This document shows positions 35,451 through 46,210 of a DNA stretch of 64,000 bases, piece by piece. The stretch lies in contig NC_092041.1 of the NCBI RefSeq assembly GCF_003086295.3, forward strand, positions 95,815,827-95,879,826. Reading direction: 5' to 3'. The translations under genes were made by a program, and so were the position numbers. The notes under the pieces are model-generated. The model saw only the letters and a list, made by a program, of their open reading frames with translations. It did not search any database and had not been told where the DNA came from. The stretch comes from Arachis hypogaea. Taxonomy: Eukaryota; Streptophyta; Magnoliopsida; Fabales; Fabaceae. The stretch's first letter is position 1, and every line of letters begins with the position of its first letter.

Positions 35451-36905
35451 ATTACTGATGTTTGGATTTTTGCTAGTAAAGAATTTATAAAAATATTCGC
35501 GTTGTAGATATAGCTTATAAACTAACAGAAATCCCTTCGTACAAAAGTTTTGGTTGTCACAAGTAACAAACCCCTAAATAAAATGATAACCGAAGTATTT
35601 AAACCTCGGGTCGTCTTCTCAAGGAATTGCAGGGAGGTATGTTCTTATTATTGGTTATGAGTTTGTAAATTAGGAGTTTTAAGAATGAGGAACAATTATG
35701 ATGAATGACAAGTAAAATAAATAATTAACTGTAAAATAAACTCTTGGCAAGGTGTAAGAAATTGGAAGTCCAGACTTAGTTGAGATAATAATAATGAAAA
35801 TTGAATCTTAATTCTACTTAGTTGACCTTTACTAAAGCAAAGGAAAGTTAAGCGACTAATTAGTTTGATCTTTGAATCCTATTTATTTCCTAAGAAAAGG
35901 TTGGGATTATTGAAGTTCAATTCAATTAGCAAAGATAACAATTATCAATTATATTGAGTTGAGATAACTCTTGAGTTACTGATTTCTTAACCAAAACCAA
36001 GAATGTAGAAAGCTAAATTAAAATCATCAATATCTGGAATACCTCAAATAACATACATTCAAAATAATAAAATCTAACATGGAAAAGTTCATAAGCCAAT
36101 TGGGCAACATAAATCAAATACAAATAAAAGTATTAAAGTATCTCAAAGTAGAAGACAAATCAAAATAAAGGAATATTGAACCTGATGTGAAGTTGAGATA
36201 AATCCCTAATTTCTAAAAATCCTACCTAAATCCTAAGAGAGAGGAGAGAACCTCTCTCTCTAAAAACTACATCTAAAACTAAAATTATGAATTATGAGAG
36301 CATCCGGAGTCTCTGCAAGTTCCCTGACTTTAATCTGTGTTTCTGGGCCAAAAACTGGGTTGAAATGTGGCCCAGAATCTCTGCCAGCGACTTTTGTAAT
36401 TCTGCAGATCGCGCACGTCACGCTATCGCGTCATCCATGCGGACGCGTCATTCGCGTTTTTCCCTACCACGCGTTTGCGTCGTCCACGCTTCCGCGTCAC
36501 TTGTGCTTTTCCAATCCGTGCGGTCGCGTGAGCCAGGCGACCGCGTCACTGCGAATTCCTTTCTTCCGCACAGTCGCGTCACTGATGCGTACGCGTCACT
36601 TCTCACTGGTCATCTCCTTAATTTCTTGTGTTCCTTCCATTTTGCAAGCTTCCTTCCCAATCTCTCACTCATTCATGTCCTATAAAGTCTGAAACACTTA
36701 ACACACAGGTCAAGGCATCGAATGGTAATAAGAGAGGGTTTAAGATTAGCTAAATTAAGACCAAAGAAGCATGTTTTCAATCATGTAATAATTTTAGGAA
36801 GGAAATATAAATGCATGCTAATTATATGAATAAGTGGGTAAAGACCATGATAAAACCACACAATCAAACACATTGTAAATCATAAAATTTTGGTTTATCA
36901 ATTAC
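35451..36905 (-). mobile_element. Solo LTR (tRNA-Asp group), minus strand, target site ATTAC
   Basis: LTR body 35456-36900 (1445 bp) is flanked by ATTAC at 35451-35455 and 36901-36905. On the minus strand it reads TGATAAACC...AACATCA. It is the same family as 60532-62027. No primer site or internal sequence remains, so it formed by LTR-LTR recombination. Copia copy A (about 18935) shows the empty site. It contains a GC-rich ACGCGTCA patch (36405-36600) that opens long but meaningless frames. Confidence 0.9.
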
Positions 36906-37536
36906 CTTCTATGTTCATCATAATAAAAACCTTGTTTTTTACAAAATTCATAATTTCTTCAATAAGAAAAGTGTTAGTCTGAGAAGAAATCAATATTAGA
37001 CCGAAATCCTTTACTCTTCTCATCCTGAAGCTCTTTTTTTATTCGATCAATTCTTTATCACTTAGATGTTTATTATTTTGATAATTTATTCTATGTAAGA
37101 ATATTTTGAGTAAGAAATTGAATTATTGATAAATATATTTTTAATAAATTATACTTCTCTTGATTCAACACCTTTATTAGACATAAAGTCTAATATTCTA
37201 TATGTTTTATAATTTTGAGCATGTTCTATAAAGGAATCTTTTATGACTCTTGGCATTAATTTAATTCTCTTTTAATTAAGAAGTCAATAAAAAGATAAAT
37301 ACTCAACAACCTTTTAGATTGTTCAAATTATTTGTTCTTCCTTTCCATATTTCATAAGAAAAAATATTTCTATATCTTACCCTACTATAAATATGACATG
37401 TTGTCAATAATATCTCATCCCATAAATTTTAATATAATTTTGATTTAGTATTTTAATTAACCATATTCCTTAGGTGTTTTCTTTTTGTCAAACTATTTTG
37501 TTATGTGATAAACGAAAGATTCTTGCACATATTATG
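36906..37536 (-). pseudogene. pol: Ty1-copia integrase remnant, copy B
   Basis: Aligns with 18945-19600 of copy A, including the VIKDSFIEHAQNYKTYRI-like block around 37230. It is truncated at 37536 where an LTR begins; the protease part seen in copy A is missing. Confidence 0.6.
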
Positions 37537-37705
37537 TGTAACACCCTAACTATCAAAATGTCACGCTTCCGGCTGCACCACTTTAATAGCTTGGGTATTA
37601 CGACGACTCTTATAATATTTAATACTAAAATATGAGCATGCTTTAAACTTAAACCGAATTTTTCAAAACATACATCCATACTAATATCAATACTTACAAA
37701 GCATA

Positions 37706-37768
<63 letters not shown>

Positions 37769-40700
37769 TTTTACAGGCATTACCTAATACAATTCCTATC
37801 CCTCTTATAGAATGTATAAAAATAAAGGCGAGAAAAAATATAATATCTAAAACAATACAATACATCATATAAACAGAAAACAGAATAAACTCTTCGTGAC
37901 TTTCTCATCCATATCCTGAAAAGGAAACACATGTAGGGGAGTGAGAACATCGTCCTCGAAAAGGTTCTCACTATAAGGTTGCAGAATTACTATAATAGGA
38001 TACGCGAGATAAAATCGTCACAATGATTAATAACCGCCTTATGCATCTTTTCAAAAGCAAAGGTTTACTATAAAAGAAAAATCTGAAATCTTTTCTGAAA
38101 GAGGAAACTGTTCATTTCTTAAAAATTCAAAAGCCTTTCAAAAGGTTTATCTATGCTGAACCAGATTAGCTTTTATACTTTTCTAAACCAGAAACATCAA
38201 TCAACCATGGCCTTTGGCCCACCTCATGGTCAACCATGGCCCTACGCCCAAACAATCCAAACAACAACCAATCACCACAGTCCAACAGAGTCCCAGTCGC
38301 AAACACAAGTAGGAAAGTTCAAGAACAAACAAATAATTACTTCAAGTAGAACAATTAGCAGTTAACTATAATTAATCACAAAGGCAAGCCAAGTACAATA
38401 TGCACACCCAAACAATGTCACATAGATGTATATGATGAATGCCTGCCCTAGTGACTGATGAGTCTCATCTATCGGTGATAAAGCCAACCCGACAAGTCTT
38501 GGTAGCTAACCATTAGATTGTCACTCTGTCGTGCATCCCCAACTCGAGTTATTTACAATCATAATCATAATTCACATCCAACACCCTCACTGGTGTATAT
38601 TCACGGGGGCGAGCTCATCCGGAACTTTCACAGTGTCTGGCCATACTTACGACATAAGGTTAGCAGAGTATCAAATCTCTACCTAGAGCACGTGGTGACT
38701 AGCCACTGCTTTCACCCAAGGAAACTCGAATCTCAGATAGGTGAAGTGCAACAATCACAATATCAATAATTCAGCATATATGCATTTATTCTGAGCCATA
38801 AATCAACATTCATCTCAGCCATCCGGCTTAAATTCATGATTCATAGTCAGCCATGATTCATTATCATATACAGCCATTTCGGCTCATAACATAACAATCA
38901 TCCATAATTCATTATCATATACAGCCATTCCGGCTCATAACATAATAGCACTTCCACCATCCAACATCATAAAACTCATAAAATCATCATTCAAGCCATA
39001 AATCACTTTTCTCAAATCACTTTTCTTTGAAATCCAATTCAATTCATCCCAGTCTTAACTTCAAAAATCCACATTTCTCAAATCACTTATAGCTTATAAG
39101 CCGTCTTTCTCAAAAGAAATTTCCTCTTGCAAAAGTCATATCTCTACAACATCCTTTTAAAACTTCCAGACAATTTAGCAACTAGGCCAAATAAAAAAAT
39201 TTCTTTTGAAAGACCCAAATATCAGTCATCCGAAAACAAAATTTGGTAATAGAAATTTCTCAGTAGAGTCTCAAGATTTTAGGGGAGAATAACATAATTT
39301 ATTTTCTCAAATTTGTTTAAAATCCTTAAAACCTTGGACTCCTGATGTGAGTAATAAAATAGAGATCTAAGCCAAACCGAGTCGTGTAATTAATTACTCC
39401 ACCCACATTTTCAAAACCATTTCTTTTACTTGAACCAAACCAATCATAACCCCATATTAAAATCTGAAATGTTTCCAACGACTCGGAAATCATTTTAGTT
39501 TTTCCTAAACCAGAAGTCTAAAGGATACTTAAACTTTTCTTAAAATGTCAAAGAAAATGAGATTTATCAATCGAAGACCAAGTTCTTTCAAAGTCACTAG
39601 AACTCCTCTAAGTAAAAATCTTTAAATTAAATTCAATTATATAAACCCTTTTTACCTTTAAAACAACTTTAAAGTAAAAATCTCTTCCGAACAACTCCCA
39701 CCCAAACATGATATTTTTCTTAGGAAACAAAGCCAAGTCATAGTTCTCTTTTTGATAATTCGTTTCAAAACATAATTCATAACTTTCTTAAATGATTCAA
39801 GTAACATAGTAAAAGTATTAAGCTCATAATTTTCCAAATGATATTTCGATGAAACCTCAGATCCCATCGGAATTTCAGCAGCACATCCCCTAAAACATGG
39901 ACTTTGCCACCCTTTCCGGGTCCCATCCAAACCATTTCACAACCCTCTTTAAAGGGTCAAAACCAAATCAGCTCAAAATTCAACTGAATCCAAAGGTGCA
40001 TTCCATTTTCAAATTTCAAGAAAACCAAATCAAACTCAAATCAATTTCCAACAGATTAAACTTGATTTCAAAACTTTAAAGAAGCGACTTTAAAGAAACA
40101 TTTCAAAACCGTCCGTTTCACAAAACTAAATAATAATTGAATCAACCAAGTATTCATATTCATCCAAGACAACCAATATTACATAAGACTTATACAATCA
40201 CTCAAAGATATATTTTTACCACATAATATCCATATGTGATAATTCCAAATTATAAAATATGCTTTTCTAAAACACATCAAGAACAACTTTGAATCCATAA
40301 AACCTAAATCGACCAAACCTTAATCAACATGTTAGGAAGGGATTCCTCACCTTAAACATGCTAGAAATTGAGGATTCTTGGCTCACAAGTCACGCTAAGC
40401 AAGAGATCTAAGGAAGAACATCAAGAAAACACATGTTCATGCATGTTTCCTTGAAAACCGAATTCAAAGAGGAAAGGAAAAGCAATCTCACCTTATTTCT
40501 AGCCTTGATATGTTACATGGTTATGTAGAGGAAGAATAGGGGATCATTTTGGTTGGATTGGAATTTTGATTTGAGTTTTAGTTCAGAAGAAATCAGGCTT
40601 TGAAGATTTGGAACTAAGAACTTTTCTCTTTTTTTCTCTCTTCCCATTTTCGGCCACAAGGTGAAAATGAGACAGCCTTGGGGGTCTTTGGGGTGTAGGG

Positions 40701-41325
40701 TGAGTTGTGATTGGTTGACTTGGAGGTGGATTAAAATAATATTAAAATATCTCAGGTGTACAACTACTAAAACTAGATGTATTAGAACACTCGTAAAAAC
40801 ATCTCTAAAAATTCTTTTCTGAGCTACTAGCATAAATGACACTAGTAACATATTTAATATGAGAATAGAATATGTATGATGAGGCATTAGCATTGCTAAA
40901 GTCATCAGAAAGTGCTGGTGATAAGCTGCACCAGTAAACTGTGAACCCGATTAAACCGATTTCCTATTTTTAACTAAAACACACCAGGTAACCTTATAAT
41001 ATCATTCAAGCATCTTCTAATAATAATATAATGATAATATTATACTATTATATTTCTTCTCTCATGAATCGAGTCTAGTTCATCAAACTGAGACTGTTTA
41101 CGGAAACTAAAATGAAAACTCCTAACCGATACGGTTCAAAAACTAGGTTCTTCATGATTGTGTTGTTGAGCTTATCTCAAAAGAGGTTCTAGCTTTAAGA
41201 TGACATAATGACAATGAGTATTGAGATGCTTGATGATACCTCAGAGGTGTTCCCTTTACTGATCTTCCGGAGAAATCCGTGCCTTCAGAAAAGATCTCGC
41301 GTACTCGAAAAATGGGGTTGTTACA
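37537..41325 (-). repeat. LTR of a Tekay-related family, minus strand, no matching target duplication
   Basis: The minus strand reads TGTAACAACCCC (from 41325) to TTAGGGTGTTACA (at 37537). Orientation is set by homology of 38440-38730 to the reverse of 25030-25320. It carries three AGCC-loop-GGCT hairpins (38817, 38872, 38923) and a TA tract (37708-37762). Its last ~150 bp match the ends of the 8016-16635 composite. Flanks TTATG and TCAGA do not match, and copia copy B does not resume on the right, so one side has been lost by deletion or recombination. Confidence 0.75.
37708..37762. repeat. (TA)n microsatellite
   Basis: About 27 TA units at the conserved position near the LTR 3' end. Confidence 0.95.
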
Positions 41326-41458
41326 TCAGACGTAAGATTTAGTTTGTTATTCCCAAGTTCTTTTTCTTTCTTTGCTTACTTTTGCTACAACCTTTTCTAA
41401 TTCATCTAGATTCAATTACTAATATTTATTTATCTTTCTTAGAGTGCCGATTATAAAT

Positions 41459-44400
41459 ATGGATAGCAAGCAACTCTTGCAAACTCAAGGAAGCTCTACA
41501 CCTTCTATAAATGCCGCGAGGAATACCAGGTAAATTGGTTCACTGTATATTGCACTTTCGGTTAGGTGGTTGCCCAAAAATGAATTTAATGTGTTAGACC
41601 TCTACTTTTAATCTTGGTTTCTAATTTTAATTTGTTATCTTTTTTTTAGGAAAAATACCCCGAAAAGCCCGGTCAAATATTTTAGAAAAAAGAAAATCTT
41701 CCGAGAAAGACTTTTAAAACTCCACCAATGTAAGTTAAAAATATTTATGTTACTCTTTTAAGTTTAGTTAATAATTTTTGTTTTAATTAATCACAAGAAA
41801 ATATGTTTAAATGTCACTAGAGCTACACCTGATTATGAGCTACAAATCATTTAGTTTCAACAAGAAGCTCGTTCTCAACCTTTAGAAGTGTGAGTTTTTC
41901 AATGTGCAAATTTCTATTTTTCAAAACAAATTCTAATTATTCAACAATAACTTTATCCTTGTTTACATTCCTTAGACCTCCTCTTGCATTGTCTCTTCCA
42001 AGTTCAGTTCAGGAAGAGTTGATCAGGGATGACTTCATCTATGTCCCTCCACAAAATGAAACACAACAAACTTCTAATAATGAGTAAGTTAATAACTATT
42101 TATTCATCACATGAATCTTGTTCAATGTTTACTGCTTATACATGGTTTAATTATAGTTCAGTTGAAAACAAAAATGAATTCAATGTGTTCTTGTCTTTGG
42201 ACTCTCTTCTGTTTATTACAGGTGCCCTCTAAAACCCGAAAAGTAGGGTGTTATAGTGTCTCTTACAAGTTCTGTAATTGAAGACTTATTCAAAGATGAC
42301 TATGTCTATGAACTTTCTAATGAAGAGTTAGTTTCACATAAAAATTCTTTTTACTAATTTTAATGGTACAGGATAATAATTCTGGGTTGTTATTGAACTG
42401 TTTTCTATTTAATGCAACATTCCTGCCAAAGAACAACAGCAACAATCTCAAGAACCTCCGGTGCCACAGCAATCACAACAAGAAGCACCTGTTAATGTGT
42501 AAGCATAAAATTCTTTAATATCACTTTTGTTTAATATAATTTTAGTTCACTGTAAATTTGGGTTTACGTTCACTATAAGTTTGGATTTTGGTTCACTATA
42601 ATGATTAATGTCATTTCTATTAAATATCATTGTTAAATATGATAATAGTTTGCAATAATTATAGAAATGTTTACTGTTTAATGCAGCAGACCTTCGGAAT
42701 AGCCCTGCGAAGAACCAACAGCGTAGCAATCCGAACAAGAAAGAACTGTTGATGTGTAAGTTTTACTGTTTATATAAATACCGATAATGTTTACTACTTA
42801 TACATGGTTTATATATGGTTCAGTGGAAACCAGCAATGAATTCAATGTGTTGTTGTCTTTGGACTCTCTTCTATTTCTTATTGCTGCCCTCCAGAACCTA
42901 GAAAGTAGGGTGTTACGGGGTCTCTTACAACTTTTGTTATTGAAGAGTTTTTCAAAGATGAAAATGTCTATGAAGTTTCTGATGAAGAACAATCCCAAAA
43001 ACCTCCGGTGGCAAGGCAATTAGAACAAGAAACTCTAATCTTGTCATCATTTGATAGGTATGTTACTTGCTTTTCTTTAATATCATTTTTGTTTAATATC
43101 ATTTCGGTTCACTGTATGTTTGGATTTAGGTTCACTATTTATTTGGATTTAGGTTCACTATAATATCATTTTTGTATAATATCTTTGTTTAATATCTATC
43201 ATCTTGCAGTGCTGCTCAACCTAGGGAAAGGGAAAATGAAATGCCTTCCTTTAACCTTGGTATAAGTCTACCAGCATCTCAACCAAGTTAGCCCTCTCAA
43301 CCGAGTGTTTCACAGCTTGAAATCCTGAAAGAGGCAGTGGTAGATACTGGAGTGACAGCAGCATTAAAGTTTGCTGAAGCAACAACTTCAGAGCTATCCT
43401 TACCAGCTACTGAAGTTCACAAAACCCCAGAGAAAAAGATAAAAATCACGAAAGATTTGATTGAAAAGTGTTATCATTAGATGACACATGTGAAACAGAC
43501 AAGAGATGGTAGCAATGAATATGAGGCAACATTTGTCTTGAAACATGAGGCACTTTATGAGGGGTAAGAGAATATTTTATGTCTCTAATGCCCAAAGAAC
43601 ACGTGCATGCCTCTGTAAATTCTTTGCCAGTTGCAATAACATTAATGATTTTTTTAAACACTCTTACATAGTATATCTCATAAATTTTCATCCTGTAGGT
43701 GGTGAGTATACACAGCATAATTCTCAACGAAATAAAAGTTCGGCGGTATGAGGAACAAATATACATTGTGCCGCTGGATATTGTGGTATGCTAAATTTCT
43801 TATTCACTGCTGATTACTTTTTGGTTTGGTGGGAAGGTTAATAATGATTCACCTGATTGTTATGTGTTTTGTTGAGTTCTTTTGCATGAAGAAAACTTTT
43901 CTCTTGATGATTGAATGTTTTTCACATTTTATTTAGCATATGAATTGTGTTGGGTTAGGTGGAAATGTGATTTAATTGATATTCATTTTGCAGAATTTTA
44001 TGTTGGGAACACATGGCGAGTCCTACATTGATAAGAGGACAAACAAGGCCTACAGGTTTGATATTGAGCAGTATGTCCACCACCGCCAGTTTCTTGATAA
44101 AAGAAAACTTGCATTGCATCCATTTGTAAGTTGTAATTTCTAAAAATTCTTTGATAATTCTCTTGTTTGCTATTGTTTCTACTGAAATATTCTGTAATTT
44201 TTCCAAACTTCAGCTATTTGTGTCAATTTGCAATGGAGCCTATTGGTGGTTTTGGATTGCAGATGTCAACAAAAAGAAATTCTATGTGCTTGACCCTATC
44301 AATAAGCTGTCAGAAAATATATACCTGATTTGAGGAAGAAACTGAACAAATTTGTTGTAAGTTTTTTTCTTGTAAATTATTCAAATTATTCAGTACATGA

Positions 44401-45010
44401 AATGAGTTCGGTTGAGTGTTGTTGATTTATTTTTTTCAATTTTTGCATACCTTTCAAGGATTAATAATTTCTTAGATGAGGGTTTATGTTGGGACAGAAC
44501 CCTTAGTGGAGGATGGACTAGGAGTAGAAGCAGAGTATATCCTACTAAATGGTCAACGTACAGAATAAGAATCTTTCTCTTCTATAGTGCTATTTTTAAT
44601 ATGTTTTATTTTGTATACTATTAATCGTATTATACTCAATTCTTGCTTAGTTATGATTGTGGAATATACGTCATGAAATGGCTCGAAACAATTGATCCAC
44701 AAAAGATAAAAAATAAGAGATATAAATATAGAGCATGGACACAAGTAAGTACTTTCTAAATTTATAAACTTCTTTCTTTTCTGATTTTAGTTGGGTTCAT
44801 TTCTTATGTAACTAATTACTTTCAATTGAAATGTGGGGAGATATTGATAGCTTCAGGTACCAATATGGTCCGCACATTCTATTGCATGAAATGAACAAAA
44901 TTAGAGACCAAGTGATTTGGAAATCTGAAACAATAAGACTCCCGAAGCCATCTGCTGCCCTCTCCAGCCCTTATTGTAAATTCACATCTGGGGATTTAGA
45001 TAGTAAATAG
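41459..45010 (+). pseudogene. Ulp1-type (C48) cysteine protease gene of a MULE, about 13 exons, degraded
   Basis: Exon-like stretches with GT...AG borders include 41650-41730, about 41977-42084, 43209-43562, 43700-43780, 43994-44125, 44213-44333, 44651-44743 and about 44840-45010. The protease domain is in the last four: YWWFWIADVNKKKFYVLDPINK (Asp of VLDP present), then YDCGIYVMKW with the catalytic Cys (44658-44660). The His expected before WW (HWW in relatives) is Tyr (TAT at 44241), a C-to-T change that should abolish activity. In-frame stops occur near 41850, 43290 and 43478. In relatives the N-terminal part is a long disordered region, as here (Q/P/E-rich). The 5' end is missing. Confidence 0.8.
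42123..42990 (+). repeat. Tandem exon duplication inside the Ulp1-type gene
   Basis: 42123-42330 and 42786-42990 are diverged direct copies covering an intron end and the following exon (VIEDLFKDDYVYELSNEE versus the matching VIEEFFKDENVYEVSDEE). Each copy also contains AAGTAGGGTGTTA. Spacing is about 663 bp. Confidence 0.75.
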
Positions 45011-45269
45011 CATATACTATTATTGGCTGTTTGTAATTAACAATATTTTGTTTAACTTGTTTAAAAAGCAAAAAATATTTACTTTAAATGTATATATGTG
45101 AATATTAATATAAATGTTAATGTTAATATTTATATTTGATTCAAGATGGATTACTCATCTGATATGTTAATTTATATATCTGTTGGAACTATCTGGCTAC
45201 TGTTTTATTCCAGGTTCTTAGTGATTGCAATCACTGTATTTACCAATACATTACGACCTCCAAAAGAAC

Positions 45270-45896
45270 ATAGTAAATCGAAATTAATACACTGGGAAAA
45301 CCGAAAGTTGGAAACACATTGGACCCTAAACCCTGAACCCTAAACCCTAAACCCTAAACACTAAACCCAGAACCCTGAACACTGAACTCTGAACCCATAA
45401 ACCCTAAACACTAAAACCCTAACCCCTAAACTCCTAAAACCCTGAACCCTAACCCTAAACCCTAAACCCTAAAGTATGAACCCCTAAAACCCTAAACCCT
45501 GAACCCTAAACCCTAAACCCTAAACCCTCAACCCTCAACCCTCAACCCTGAACATGGTGAACTGAAATTAATACACTGGGCAAACCGAAAGCTGGAAACA
45601 CACTGAACCCCTAAACCCTGAACCCTGAACCCTAAACCACTAAACCCTAAACACTAAACACTAAACCCAGAACCCTAAACATTGAACCATGAACCCATAA
45701 ACCCTAAACTCCTAAAACCCTAAATCCTGAACCCCTAAACCCTAAACCCTAAACCCTAAACCCTGAATCTCTAAAACCCTAAACCCTAAACCCTAGATAC
45801 TAAACCATGAACCCCTAAACCCTGAACACTGAACCCTGAACACTAAACACTAACCCTAAAACCCTAAACCCAAAACCCTAAACCTTGAAAATCCAT
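45270..45896. repeat. Degenerate telomere-type repeat block (CCCTAAA)n
   Basis: Two blocks of CCCTAAAC/CCCTGAAC units (about 45323-45551 and 45606-45896). Each is preceded by a similar ~55 bp leader (GAAATTAATACACTGGG at about 45280 and 45562), so leader and repeats were duplicated together. Many units are exact plant telomere repeats; others are one-base variants. It lies between the stop codons of the two converging genes. Confidence 0.9.
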
Positions 45897-46210
45897 CCAA
45901 GAAAGAGTTTTAAAACTCCACCAATGTAAGTTAAAAATAATTATGTTACTCTTTTAGATTTTTTAATAATTTTTATTTAATTAATCACACGGAAAATGTA
46001 ACTAGCACTACACCTGATTCCCATTTCTCAAAACAAATTCTAATTATTCAACTTAGAAGTTAATACACTAGACGAATAAAAAAACTGCATATATCAATAT
46101 TGAATTTCACAAAAAAAGTGACTATTCATTAAAGACTAACAACATTCGGAAATTAACCCTACTATAACCATGGTGAACCGAAATTTGTTCATTGGTGAAC
46201 AAAAATTTAC

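Larger units (their letters stand above)
20711..37536 (-). mobile_element. Decayed Ty1-copia element, copy B (hosts later insertions)
   Basis: Second direct copy of the segment seen at 7190-20710. It is broken by the Tekay element (22860-34630) and a solo LTR (35456-36900). On the right it stops at 37536, where copy A would continue, because another LTR abuts it. Minus-strand order is integrase (37536-36906), RT (35450-34636), RNase H (22859-22270), 3' region with MITE (to 20711). All frames are decayed. Confidence 0.7.

Noticed and set aside
36287..36692. Two overlapping 132-codon frames
   Set aside because: They lie in the GC-rich patch of a solo LTR; the sister LTR at 60532 does not keep them.
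45270..45896. A true chromosome end
   Set aside because: The repeats are degenerate, short and flanked on both sides by transposon genes, so they are interstitial.
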